A stretch of 64,000 nucleotides of DNA, from contig CALLPC010000011.1 of NCBI GenBank assembly GCA_938015525.1, positions 62,001 through 126,000 on the forward strand, written 5' to 3'. Origin of the DNA: an uncultured Dehalococcoidia bacterium (GTDB lineage Bacteria > Chloroflexota > Dehalococcoidia > Tepidiformales > Tepidiformaceae). Under the pieces are notes generated by a model. The model did no database searches. It was given only the letters and a program-made list of their open reading frames with translations, and had not been told where the DNA came from. Positions 7,364 to 16,048 of this stretch are shown piece after piece. The position numbers and the translations under genes are program-made. Position 1 is the stretch's first letter. Every line of letters starts with the position of its first letter.

Positions 7364-9037
7364 TCAGCCTGCCGACGGAGCCGTCGGGTCGAGCGACGCC
7401 TGGATGTCCCCCAGCAGCCGCTCTAGCACCTCGTCGTTCACGCTCACCTCGACCTGCTCGGTGCCCCGCTTCGAATAATCGAGTTGCTCGAGGATGGCGA
7501 GCTTGCGACTCAGCACGTCCCAGACGGTATCGTCGAGCGTACCGGGCGCGGTCACGTAATAGACGTTCACCATCCGCTGCTGGCCGATCCGGTACGCCCG
7601 GTCCTCCGCCTGCAGATGGTTCGCCGGGACCCAGTCCAGGTCGTTGAAGAACACCTGGGTCGCGGCAGTCAGTGTAATCCCGGTCCCGGCCGCGAGGATG
7701 TTGCCGACGAATACACGCACCGACGGGTCCTCCTGGAACCGGTCGACGGCCATCTGCCGGTCGGCCTGCGACGTCTCCCCGGTGAGCCGGACCGCGGTGT
7801 CGCCGAAGTGGCGGATGAGGCTGTCCGCCACGGCATTGAATCCCGTGAAGACGATGGCTTTCTCCCCGTCCGCGACCGCGTCTTCCACCAGTGCGGCCGT
7901 CGCCTTCGCTTTGTCCTTCGCAATCGCGTGGCGGATTTTCGAGAAAGCCGGCAGCAGCTCGTTCCACCGCACACGGCCGGCATTCGCTGCGCGCTGCTCC
8001 TGTGCGAGCACGACGACCTGTTCCATCAGCGCCCGGTAGCGGGCCGGGTCGAGTTCGACCGGCACCGTTGACCGCAGCTTCGGAGGCAGGTCGAGCACGT
8101 CCTCCTTCCGCCGCGCCAGGATGGTCCCCTCGGTGCGGCTTTTCAGCTCATCGAGATTCGAGGCACCCGAAAAGTCCCATCCGTACTGGTCCTTGACCCC
8201 GGCGCAGTATCGTTTGCCAAATTCCACGTAATCATCGCCGAGGGGGTGCCCGACGGCGCGCAGCAGGTTGAAGAGCTCGATGGGTCGGTTCATCACAGGC
8301 GTGCCCGTCAGCAGGTAGCGGTCTTCCACGTGGTCGAGAATCGCAAGCGCCGCCTTCGACCGGGCCGCGTCCGGGTTCTTGATATAGTGCGCCTCGTCGA
8401 GGATTACCCCGGCCCACTTGTGCTTGACCAGGGCTGCCTTCTTCCGGCCAAGGATATCGTAGTTGACGATCGTCCAGCGTGCGGGTAGCACCTCGTCCGG
8501 CCCGTTGATGATCCGTACCTCAGCATCCGGATAGACCCGCAGGATTTCCCGCCGCCAGTTCAGCTTCAGCGACGCGGGGCACACCACCAGCAGCTCGCCC
8601 TCCGGCCGACGCTCCGCGAGCGCGATAATCGCCTGGCGCGTCTTCCCGAGCCCCATCTCGTCCGCGAGAATCGCCCCGCGCGACGCGGCCAGGAACCGTA
8701 CTCCCTCCCGCTGATGCGGAAACAGCTCCGGGAACCGCGAAACCACGTCCGCTGCATCGACGGACCGAAGGGCATGCAGCCCGGCCGCCTTCGCTACCTC
8801 CCCGGCATCGGCGCCGACCGCGTCGAGCGCCCGGAACGCGTCCGCCGCGTACTTCAGCGGCACGGTCCACTTGCGCGTCTTCCAGTCGTACCGCTTTACC
8901 GGCAGGCTCCGCATCGCATCGACCAACGCCTTGTCCTTTGGGAACTCGATGACCACGTTGTTGCCGCGGACGGTCGCCTGCACTTTTACCCGCTCGCCGA
9001 CCGGCTCCCCGGTCGCCCCTGCAGTCTGCTCACTCAT
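7364..9037 (-). CDS. SNF2-family DNA helicase/translocase, SMARCAL1-like
   Basis: 557-aa superfamily 2 DNA translocase. Residues ~15-75 form a small HARP-like domain (KRYDWKTRKWTVPL), the module that in SMARCAL1/HARP proteins gives annealing-helicase activity. The motor follows: Walker A DEMGLGKT ending at residue 133, DEAH at 214-217, LLTGTP (motif III), then the helicase C lobe with VFVGNILAAGTGITL and RAYRIGQQRMV (motif VI region). No nuclease domain is fused. It lies between two plus-strand tRNA genes with 30 bp to tRNA-Lys and 136 bp to tRNA-Arg. Probable role in replication fork or repair remodelling. Confidence 0.9.
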   Translation of the reverse strand: MSEQTAGATGEPVGERVKVQATVRGNNVVIEFPKDKALVDAMRSLPVKRYDWKTRKWTVPLKYAADAFRALDAVGADAGEVAKAAGLHALRSVDAADVVSRFPELFPHQREGVRFLAASRGAILADEMGLGKTRQAIIALAERRPEGELLVVCPASLKLNWRREILRVYPDAEVRIINGPDEVLPARWTIVNYDILGRKKAALVKHKWAGVILDEAHYIKNPDAARSKAALAILDHVEDRYLLTGTPVMNRPIELFNLLRAVGHPLGDDYVEFGKRYCAGVKDQYGWDFSGASNLDELKSRTEGTILARRKEDVLDLPPKLRSTVPVELDPARYRALMEQVVVLAQEQRAANAGRVRWNELLPAFSKIRHAIAKDKAKATAALVEDAVADGEKAIVFTGFNAVADSLIRHFGDTAVRLTGETSQADRQMAVDRFQEDPSVRVFVGNILAAGTGITLTAATQVFFNDLDWVPANHLQAEDRAYRIGQQRMVNVYYVTAPGTLDDTVWDVLSRKLAILEQLDYSKRGTEQVEVSVNDEVLERLLGDIQASLDPTAPSAG

Positions 9038-9173
9038 GCTGGCACCTCTGGAAAAAACCTGGCGTCTTCGTCACGCCGCCCCTGCATTATCCGAGGGCCA
9101 GGCGACATGCCCTGTCGTTTTTGCCGTTCACCTGAAATGCCCGCCCATGCGAAACTTGAGCTGTCGACGCAAC

Positions 9174-9248
9174 GCCCCCGTAGCTCAGCGGATAGAGCAG
9201 TGGTTTCCTAAACCATGTGCGCAGGTTCGATTCCTGCCGGGGGTACCA
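9174..9248 (+). tRNA. tRNA-Arg (anticodon CCT)
   Basis: 75 nt including an encoded CCA. The acceptor stem is GCCCCCG paired with CGGGGGT (first pair G-U). The D stem is GCTC/GAGC, the anticodon loop TTCCTAA gives CCT, the T stem is GCAGG/CCTGC with loop TTCGATT, and the discriminator is A. It shares long identical stretches with the tRNA-Lys 1.9 kb away in the 5' half. Confidence 0.97.
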
Positions 9249-9303
9249 CTACCTTCGCTCCTTCCACGGCGGTACCATCACCCTGCTCAGGGAGGTGGAA
9301 CCC

Positions 9304-10077
9304 GTGGCCTACCAGTACATCCTCGTCGACCGCGACGGCCCCTACGTTACCATCACCATGAACCGGCCTGAGCGCCGGAACGCCCTCTCCCTCGGTCACC
9401 TCCGCGAACTCCGCGACGCGTTCCGTGCCGTTGGAGAGTCCGATGCCCTCGGCGTCATCCTCGCGGGCAACGGTCCCGTCTTCTCCGCCGGGCACGACTT
9501 CTCGGAAATGGCCGGTGCCGGCCTCAAAGAGATGCGAGAGCTGCTCTGGACATGCACCGACCTCATGGAGACCATGCAGCGCATCCCCCAGGTCGTCGTC
9601 GCCCGCGTCCACGGCCTCGCCACCGCAGCCGGCTGCCAGCTCGTCGCCACCTGCGACCTCGCCGTCGCCTCCGAAGAGGCGGCCTTCGCCACGCCGGGCG
9701 GCAAAGGCGGCTGGTTCTGCCATACTCCGCTCGTCGCCGTGAGCCGCACGATCGCCCGCAAGCACGCTCTCGAACTTGCCCTCACGGGCGATACCATCGA
9801 CGCCCACACCGCCCTCCAGTGGGGCCTCGTCAACCGGGTCGTGCCCGCCGAGCTCCTCGAGCCCGCCACCCTCGACCTCCTCCAGCGCGCCACCCGCGGG
9901 TCGGCCTTCTCTAAGGGCGTCGGCAAACTCGGCTTCTACACCCAGGTCGAGATGAACCAGCACGACGCCTACGCCTACGCCGTCGAGCTCATGGCCGCCG
10001 CATCACAGTCTGAGGACGCCCAGGAAGGCATGCGCTCCTTCCTCGAAAAGCGTCCGCCCGCCTGGCACAACCGCTGA
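9304..10077 (+). CDS. Enoyl-CoA hydratase/isomerase family protein, ECHDC3-like
   Basis: 257-aa crotonase-fold protein started at the GTG at 9304, which follows a GGGAGGTGG ribosome site. A longer open frame would begin inside tRNA-Arg and is rejected. The CoA-binding/oxyanion segments are visible (PERRNAL, GPVFSAGHDF, HGLATAAGCQLVATCDLAV). The two catalytic glutamates of true enoyl-CoA hydratases are not: the first position is Gln (AAGCQL) and the second region reads FATPGGKGGWFC. This matches the ECHDC3 branch, whose reaction is unclear. It stands alone after the tRNA. Confidence 0.88.
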   Translation: MAYQYILVDRDGPYVTITMNRPERRNALSLGHLRELRDAFRAVGESDALGVILAGNGPVFSAGHDFSEMAGAGLKEMRELLWTCTDLMETMQRIPQVVVARVHGLATAAGCQLVATCDLAVASEEAAFATPGGKGGWFCHTPLVAVSRTIARKHALELALTGDTIDAHTALQWGLVNRVVPAELLEPATLDLLQRATRGSAFSKGVGKLGFYTQVEMNQHDAYAYAVELMAAASQSEDAQEGMRSFLEKRPPAWHNR

Positions 10078-10091
10078 GAACGCGTTTCATC

Positions 10092-10107
10092 TGTGACTTT
10101 AGTCAAA
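10092..10107 (+). promoter_or_regulatory. CRP/FNR-type operator (predicted)
   Basis: The 16-bp near-palindrome TGTGACTTTAGTCAAA matches TGTGA-N6-TCACA at 9 of 10 positions. Its centre is 43 bp upstream of the DUF2249 start. A second such site lies in front of the molybdoenzyme operon, and a CRP-type regulator with a matching recognition helix is encoded between them. Binding is inferred, not shown. Confidence 0.6.
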
Positions 10108-10142
10108 TCGCATCCTGCCGGGGCCGGGGCAGGATCGAAGTC

Positions 10143-10367
10143 ATGATGCAGCTCATCATCGATAACCGCGGGCTCGAACCCCCCCAGCCCATGGTACGCA
10201 TCCTCGAAGCCCTGGCTGCCTTGCGAGAAGGCGACGAGATCGTCGCCCTGATGGACCGAGAGCCGCGGCTCCTCTACCGCGAGCTCGAACGCCGCGGCTT
10301 CCAGTGGGAGTTTTCCGACGGGGACGATGGCCCCCGCGTCCGCATCTGGCGGGAGGCCCATCCGTGA
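10143..10367 (+). CDS. DUF2249 domain protein
   Basis: 74-aa protein that is entirely one DUF2249 domain (DNRGLEPPQPMVRILEAL, then MDREPRLLYRELERRGF), a small alpha-beta fold related to TusA/SirA. These proteins commonly sit beside haem-copper oxidase or nitrogen-oxide genes, in keeping with the neighbours here; a sulfur or haem/redox handling role has been suggested but is not proven. Its TGA overlaps the GTG of the next gene (GTGA), so the two are translationally coupled. The predicted CRP-like operator lies just upstream. Confidence 0.85.
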   Translation: MMQLIIDNRGLEPPQPMVRILEALAALREGDEIVALMDREPRLLYRELERRGFQWEFSDGDDGPRVRIWREAHP

Positions 10368-11701
10368 ACGGCATTGAGCCGGGCGCCGTTCCGCCCGCGC
10401 GGGCGGTAGCGCCCTTCCTCGTTACGGCACCCCTCGGCCTGACCATCGCCGGCATCGCCCTCCTCGCCGCCGAACCCCGCGCGCTCGGTCATCCGACCAC
10501 GCCACCTCTCCTCGCCGCCGTCCACGGTGTGGTCCTTGGCTGGATGACGCTTTCCATCATGGGCGCGACTCTCCAGCTGGTGCCGTCGGTGCTTGGCGGC
10601 CAACCTTTCCACTCGCGTGTCCACTCGGGCGCGGCTCTGGTCGCCTGCCTGCTCCACTCGTCTGGTGTCACCCTCATGGTCGCCGCATTTGCCGGCTGGC
10701 GATTGCCCCTCCTTGCCTCCGGGGCAACGCTTGCCGTCGCCGGTATCGTCGGGTATCTCCTCATCGTGGCTCGTTCTCTTACCACGGCCCGGAGTCGCGG
10801 TCCGGACCTCACGAGCCTCCGGCTCGCACACATTCTCCTCGGGGCCGTCGCCGCTGCCGGCCTCGCACTCGCCCTCAGCCTGCGATTCGGCTGGTTCGGC
10901 GTCACATCCGGCACCGTCGCTGCTCACGCCCACCTCGGTATCGTGGGCTGGCTCGGCCTCGCGGTCACCGGGGTGACCTACCGATTGCTGCCCATGTTTG
11001 GCATCGTTCGTGGCATGGAGCCTCGCTTTGCTGGCGTCGTCCCCGGCGTACTGGCCGCGGCAGCGGCGGGCGCCTTCCTGATTTACGCGGTCGACCCTCC
11101 GCCGGTTGCACGCCTTCTCCTCGAAACCGCGCTTGCGCTCGTTGGCGTGGCCTGGCTCAGCGATGCGGTCCGCCTCTACCGTCGTCGACTCCGCCGCCGC
11201 GCGGACCTCTATAGCCGCGCCACGCTGCTGTCATTCGGCTTTTTGACAGCCGCGCTGCTCCTCGCGCCCGCTGCCGCCGTCCTCCCTGCTGATGCCCATC
11301 CCTTCCCTGGCCCGGCGCTCCAGGTCGCCTGCGGTTTTCTCCTCCTGCCCGGCTGGGCAGGCGCCACGCTTATCGGCAACAGCTACAAAATCGTGCCGTT
11401 CATCGCCTGGTATCACCGCTACAGCGGCGTCGCGGGCACTCGCTGGACTCCCGGAACGGCTGACCTTTATTCCTCCCGCCTCGCCCACGCGGTGCTCTTC
11501 CTCGTCGCAGGAGGTGTGGTCTCCGGGACGGCTGCCGCACTCGGCTCCAGCCTGGTTGCCCTTCGCCTCGCTGGCACCTCATTCGCTACGGCCGGACTCG
11601 TGGCCTGTGGCACGCTCGCTGGTACGTTCCTGGTCAGGCCCGAGCGCCGGGCTGCGAGGCTATCCGCCGGAGGAACCGCCGCCCCGGCGCCCCGCCGCTA
11701 G
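10364..11701 (+). CDS. Polytopic membrane protein, haem-copper oxidase subunit I / NnrS-like
   Basis: 445-aa integral membrane protein with about 12 predicted segments, started at the GTG overlapping the DUF2249 stop. Conserved-looking histidine motifs lie in or next to membrane helices: HGVVLGWMTL (~45), HAHLGIVGWLG (~185) and NSYKIVPFIAWYHR (~330). These recall the haem/copper ligands of cytochrome oxidase subunit I relatives and the NnrS family of nitric-oxide-related membrane proteins. It is shorter than a true oxidase subunit I, and no CuB Tyr-His cross-link region could be recognised. Co-location with the NXR-like operon and a shared regulator site suggest a function in nitrogen-oxide respiration or stress. 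Confidence 0.6.
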   Translation: MNGIEPGAVPPARAVAPFLVTAPLGLTIAGIALLAAEPRALGHPTTPPLLAAVHGVVLGWMTLSIMGATLQLVPSVLGGQPFHSRVHSGAALVACLLHSSGVTLMVAAFAGWRLPLLASGATLAVAGIVGYLLIVARSLTTARSRGPDLTSLRLAHILLGAVAAAGLALALSLRFGWFGVTSGTVAAHAHLGIVGWLGLAVTGVTYRLLPMFGIVRGMEPRFAGVVPGVLAAAAAGAFLIYAVDPPPVARLLLETALALVGVAWLSDAVRLYRRRLRRRADLYSRATLLSFGFLTAALLLAPAAAVLPADAHPFPGPALQVACGFLLLPGWAGATLIGNSYKIVPFIAWYHRYSGVAGTRWTPGTADLYSSRLAHAVLFLVAGGVVSGTAAALGSSLVALRLAGTSFATAGLVACGTLAGTFLVRPERRAARLSAGGTAAPAPRR

Positions 11702-11707
11702 CCTCTA

Positions 11708-12406
11708 CTACAGGTAACGGCGGAGCCCCTCCATGTCGCGGACGATGTACCGGTGCCGTTCCACCGCGATAACGCCTTCGTCCTCCAGCGCCCGGAGCGA
11801 CCGGGCAACCACCTCCCGCACGCTGCCAACCAGCGATGCAAGGTCCTGCCCGCTGAGTTGCCGCTCGATGACGACGCCTTCGGCCGTGACCATCCCGGTT
11901 TGCCGCGCCTCCGTGTACAGGTAGCGCGCCAGTCGCTGCTGCACGGTCTGCAGAGAGAGCTGCTCAACCAGCTCGTTGAATGCACGCAAGCGAACTGCGA
12001 GATGGCGAAGCAGGGCCCGCGCCACCGCCGGGTAGCGCTCGACGAGGACCTGCGCCACCACCGCCGGCACCAGCACGACATCCGACTCTTCCAGCGCCTC
12101 GACGCTCGCTGCATTCGGTCCCCCATCGAAAACGGGAACCTCGCCGAACGTCTCGCCCGGGCCAACGATTCGCAGCGTCTGCTCACGCCCGTCCGGTGCC
12201 GTCCGGAACAGTCGCAGTGCACCGCTGCGGACGAAGTAGAAGCCCGCGCACGGCTCTCCTTCTGTCATCAGCCGGCCTCGAGCCTCGAGGCGCTGACACC
12301 GCAGCAGTGGTGCCACCGTCGCCGCCTCTGCCCTCGTCAGCGGTGCGAAGTGCGGAATCGTGAGTACGTCCCCAGGCTGAACCTGCACGCCGTCATTCTC
12401 AAACAT
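11708..12406 (-). CDS. Crp/Fnr family transcriptional regulator
   Basis: 232 aa from the ATG at 12406 (MFENDGVQ); the frame stays open further upstream, but family length supports this start. The cyclic-nucleotide-binding fold covers residues ~20-130 (GEPCAGFYFVRSGALRLF, then PGETFGEVPVFDGG). The C-terminal winged helix-turn-helix contains SGQDLASLVGSVREVVARSL. Its recognition helix has R-E-x3-R, the same residues E. coli CRP uses to read TGTGA. In the ligand pocket the CRP Arg-Ser pair is replaced by Asn-Ala, so cAMP is unlikely. FNR-type cluster cysteines are absent. It is divergent from the molybdoenzyme operon, with a palindrome in the shared promoter region. Confidence 0.92.
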   Translation of the reverse strand: MFENDGVQVQPGDVLTIPHFAPLTRAEAATVAPLLRCQRLEARGRLMTEGEPCAGFYFVRSGALRLFRTAPDGREQTLRIVGPGETFGEVPVFDGGPNAASVEALEESDVVLVPAVVAQVLVERYPAVARALLRHLAVRLRAFNELVEQLSLQTVQQRLARYLYTEARQTGMVTAEGVVIERQLSGQDLASLVGSVREVVARSLRALEDEGVIAVERHRYIVRDMEGLRRYL

Positions 12407-12517
12407 CCCGCGCCGCTGTCCAGCACGAAGAATCGATGAGGCCGATAGCGCAGGTCGATTGAGTCGATAGGTCCCAAGAAACTGATTCGTTGTGCCCTCC
12501 GCGGTATCTGCGAATAC

Positions 12518-12533
12518 CGTGACGATTGTCACA
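12518..12533 (+). promoter_or_regulatory. CRP/FNR-type operator (predicted)
   Basis: CGTGACGATTGTCACA contains perfect 5-bp inverted arms GTGAC and GTCAC with a 4-bp spacer, and fits TGTGA-N6-TCACA at 9 of 10 positions. It lies about 73 bp before the catalytic subunit ATG and about 119 bp before the divergent regulator start, so it could serve activation of the operon and autoregulation. Assignment is by motif and position only. Confidence 0.65.
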
Positions 12534-12598
12534 GCCGCCGCCCGGCTGCCTGCCCATCCTTGGGGGGCATCCGACCATCCTCCCGCAGGAAGACGACC

Positions 12599-15500
12599 AT
12601 GCACCGACGCCAGTTCTTCAAGCTCACCACCGGGCTCGCTGCCGCCGGCACCGCCGCCTACGCCGGCCATCGTTTTACATTCCTCCAGGCCGCGCCCGGA
12701 GTCGCCAACCCGCTCCAGTACTACCCGAACCGCGGTTGGGAGCGCCTCTACCGCGACCAGTACGCCTACGATCGTTCCTTCACGTTCATCTGTGCGCCGA
12801 ACTGCACCCATAACTGCCGTCTCCGGGCCTTCGTTCGCAACGGTGTCGTCATCCGCACTGAGCAGAATTACGACTGCCAGGACGTCGGTGACCCGGCCGG
12901 TAACTTCGCCACAGCGGCCTGGAACCCCCGCGGCTGCAACAAAGGCGCGACGCTCACGCGCCGTATCTACGGCCCTTACCGTCTCCGCAACCCAATGATC
13001 CGGAAGGGCTGGAAGGAATGGGCCGACGACGGCTTCCCCGTACTGACCCCAGGTGCCCGCTCCAAGTATCGGTTCGACGCCCGCGGGCGCGACACCTTCG
13101 TCAACGTCTCCTGGGACGACGCCTTCCGGTACGTCGCTCGGGGACTGGAGGCCACCGCGCGGCGTTATTCAGGCGAGGACGGCCGGCGCATCCTCCTCGA
13201 GGAGGGCTATCAGCCCGAAATGGTCGACGAAATGGGCGGGGCTGGCACCCGCACCTTCAAAATGCGCGGCGGCATGGGTCTGCTCGGCGTCCTTGGCAAG
13301 TACGGCATGTACCGCATGTCGAACATGATGGCGCTGCTCGACGTCCACATCCGCGGCGTGCCTCCCGACCAGGCCCGCGGCGGACGCAATTGGTCCAACT
13401 ACACCTGGCATGGCGACCAGGCGCCCGGCACTCCCTTCGTCACCGGTCTCCAGAATGCCGACTGCGACTTCAACGATATGCGCAGCGCACGCCTCCACGT
13501 CGGCGTCGGCAAGAACCTCGTCGAAAACAAGATGGCCGATGCCCACTTCTTCATCGAACTCATGGAGCGGGGCGGCAAGATCGTCACGGTCACTCCCGAG
13601 TACTCACCGCCCGCCACCAAGGCTGACTACTGGATCCCCTGCCGTCCCGGTCTCGGCGATACCGCCATCTTCCTCGCGGTCACGCGCATCCTCATGGAGC
13701 GCAACCTCTACGATGCGGAATTCGTCAAACGTTTCACCGACCTGCCATTGCTCATCCGCACGGACACGCTCAAGCGCCTCGACCCTCGCGATGTCTTCCC
13801 CGGTTACCGGCCGGCGCTCGACCCAAATGGGCCCAGCTTCAAAATCCAGGGCCTGACGAAGGAGCAGTACGAAAAGCTCCAGGACTTCGTCGTCTACGAC
13901 TCGAAGTCGCGCTCGCTCCAGCCGCTCACCCGGGACGATGTGGGAGACCGGCTCTCAGCGAAGGGTATCGACGCCCGGCTCGATTTCCGCGGCACCGTGC
14001 GGACCCTCGACGGCCACGACGTTGAAGTGATGACCCTCTGGGAGGCGTACCGGCTCCACCTCCGCGATTACGACCTCGCGACCGCCGCCGAGATCTCCGG
14101 GGCCCCCGCCGAACTCATCGAGCGCTTGGCCCTCGATATCGCCACCATCAAGCCGGTTGCTATCCACGTCGGCGAGGGCATCAACCACTGGTTCCACGCC
14201 ACGCTGCATAACCGGGCTGTCCACCTGCCCCTCATGCTGACCGGCAACATCGGAAAGCCGGGTGCTGGCGTCTTCTCCTGGGCCGGCAACTACAAAGCCG
14301 CCCTCTTCCAGGGAACCCCGGAGAGCGGCCCAGGCTTCAAGGGTTGGGTCTCTGAGGACCCATTCGAGCCCAACCTCGACCCTGCCGCTCGCGGAAAGGA
14401 TGTCAAAGCCCACGCCTATACGAAAGACGAAGAGCCCGCTTTCTGGGACCACGGCGACCGCGCGCTCATCGTCGATACGCCCAAATACGGCCGGAAAGTC
14501 TTCACCGGTAAAACGCACATGCCTACACCGACGAAGGTCATCTGGACGACCAATGTCAACCTCATCAACAACGCCAAGTGGCTCTACATGGTCCTTTTCA
14601 ACGTCATGCCAAAGATCGACATGATCATTACGCAGGACATCGAGATGACCCTCTCCTGCGAATATTCGGATTTCATCCTGCCCGCCAACTCTTGGCTCGA
14701 AATGCAGCAGATGGAGGTCACCGCCTCCTGCCAAAACCCCTTCCTCCAAATCTGGAAGGGCGGCATCCAGCCCATCTTCGATACGAAAGATGACATCGCG
14801 ATCATGGCCGGGGTGGCGAAAGCCCTCGCCGAACTCACCGGCGACCGCCGCTTCGCCGACTACTGGAAGTTTGCCCTCGAAGGCCGCTCCGAGGTCTACC
14901 TCCAGCGCCTTCTCGATTCATCCGGCACCACGAGCGGCTACACCGTCAAGGACATCCTCGCCGGCAAGTATGGCGAGCCCGGCTCCGCTCTCATGCTTTT
15001 CCGGTCCTACCCGCGCGTTCCCTACTACGAACAGGTTCATGACAGCATCCCATTCCACACCGACACCGGCCGGATGAACTCCTACTGCGACATCCCGGAG
15101 GCCATCGAGTACGGCGAAAACTTCATCGTCCACCGCGAAGGCCCGGAGGCAACGCCGTTCCTGCCAAACGTCATCGTCTCTTCCAACCCCCTGGTCCGGC
15201 CCGAGGACTACGGAATCCCGCTCGATGACCTCGACCCCGAGCGCCGGACGATTCGCAACGTCAAACTCCCGTGGAGTCAGGTCAAATCGACGAAAAACCC
15301 CCTCTGGGAGCAGGGCTTCCGCTTCTACTTCCTCACCCCCAAGACCCGCCACACGGTCCACTCCTCCTGGTCCGTAACAGACTGGATGAACCTTTACGCC
15401 ACCGACTTCACGGACCCTTACCGCGCCGACAAACGGATGGCCAGCGTCGGTGACCAGCAGCTCCACATGAATCCGGAGGATGCTCGTGACCTCGGCCTCG

Positions 15501-16045
15501 AGGAAGGAGATTACGTCTGGGTCGACGCCAATCCGGCCGACCGTCCTTTCTTTGGCTGGACCGCCGATGACCCGCGCTACAAAGTCGCCCGCCTCATGCT
15601 CCGGGTGAAAATCAATCCCGCCTACCCGCGCGGCGTCACGATGACCAAGCACGGGGGCTTCGGCGCAACCGAAAAAACCGTTCTCGCCCACGAGACGCGC
15701 GCCGACGGCCGCGCCGTCTCTGCCGATACGGGCTACCAATCCAACTTCCGCTACGGGTCCCACCAAAGCGTCACCCGCGACTGGTCCATGCCCATGCACA
15801 TGACCGACACCCTCTTCCACAAGGCGAAGGTCGCCCAGGCATTCATTTTCGGTGGGGAAGCCGACAATCACGCCGTCAACACCGTCCCCAAGGAAACCCT
15901 CGTCCGCATCACCAAGGCCGAAGACGGCGGCCTCAACGGCCAGGGCAAATGGGCTGCCGGCCAGGATGGCCTCTCGCCCGCCCGCCCGTCGCCGCTGCTG
16001 GACCGCTACCTCGCAGGCAAGCTCGTCACCATCAGGAGGCCGTAA
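12599..16045 (+). CDS. nxrA: Type II DMSO reductase-family molybdoenzyme catalytic subunit, nitrite oxidoreductase (NxrA)-like
   Basis: 1148 aa. The N-terminus HRRQFFKLTTGLAAAGTAAY is a Tat signal, so the folded enzyme should be exported. The proximal [4Fe-4S] motif is C65-x3-C69-x3-C73 with C113 in NPRGC; a Cys stands where NarG has His49. The molybdenum ligand of type II enzymes is placed at D273 (WHGDQAPGTP, aligning with the NarG WYCD segment). Bis-MGD binding regions follow, and the length matches periplasmic NxrA. The next genes encode a matching beta subunit, chaperone and haem gamma subunit. Family membership is secure. Nitrite oxidation versus reduction of nitrate, chlorate, selenate or another substrate cannot be settled from sequence; the NXR call leans mainly on the beta subunit. 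Confidence 0.8.
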   Translation: MHRRQFFKLTTGLAAAGTAAYAGHRFTFLQAAPGVANPLQYYPNRGWERLYRDQYAYDRSFTFICAPNCTHNCRLRAFVRNGVVIRTEQNYDCQDVGDPAGNFATAAWNPRGCNKGATLTRRIYGPYRLRNPMIRKGWKEWADDGFPVLTPGARSKYRFDARGRDTFVNVSWDDAFRYVARGLEATARRYSGEDGRRILLEEGYQPEMVDEMGGAGTRTFKMRGGMGLLGVLGKYGMYRMSNMMALLDVHIRGVPPDQARGGRNWSNYTWHGDQAPGTPFVTGLQNADCDFNDMRSARLHVGVGKNLVENKMADAHFFIELMERGGKIVTVTPEYSPPATKADYWIPCRPGLGDTAIFLAVTRILMERNLYDAEFVKRFTDLPLLIRTDTLKRLDPRDVFPGYRPALDPNGPSFKIQGLTKEQYEKLQDFVVYDSKSRSLQPLTRDDVGDRLSAKGIDARLDFRGTVRTLDGHDVEVMTLWEAYRLHLRDYDLATAAEISGAPAELIERLALDIATIKPVAIHVGEGINHWFHATLHNRAVHLPLMLTGNIGKPGAGVFSWAGNYKAALFQGTPESGPGFKGWVSEDPFEPNLDPAARGKDVKAHAYTKDEEPAFWDHGDRALIVDTPKYGRKVFTGKTHMPTPTKVIWTTNVNLINNAKWLYMVLFNVMPKIDMIITQDIEMTLSCEYSDFILPANSWLEMQQMEVTASCQNPFLQIWKGGIQPIFDTKDDIAIMAGVAKALAELTGDRRFADYWKFALEGRSEVYLQRLLDSSGTTSGYTVKDILAGKYGEPGSALMLFRSYPRVPYYEQVHDSIPFHTDTGRMNSYCDIPEAIEYGENFIVHREGPEATPFLPNVIVSSNPLVRPEDYGIPLDDLDPERRTIRNVKLPWSQVKSTKNPLWEQGFRFYFLTPKTRHTVHSSWSVTDWMNLYATDFTDPYRADKRMASVGDQQLHMNPEDARDLGLEEGDYVWVDANPADRPFFGWTADDPRYKVARLMLRVKINPAYPRGVTMTKHGGFGATEKTVLAHETRADGRAVSADTGYQSNFRYGSHQSVTRDWSMPMHMTDTLFHKAKVAQAFIFGGEADNHAVNTVPKETLVRITKAEDGGLNGQGKWAAGQDGLSPARPSPLLDRYLAGKLVTIRRP

Positions 16046-16048
16046 CCG

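Noticed and set aside
9217..9303. N-terminal extension of the crotonase gene into tRNA-Arg
   Set aside because: It would overlap the tRNA 3' half, while a good ribosome site precedes GTG 9304.
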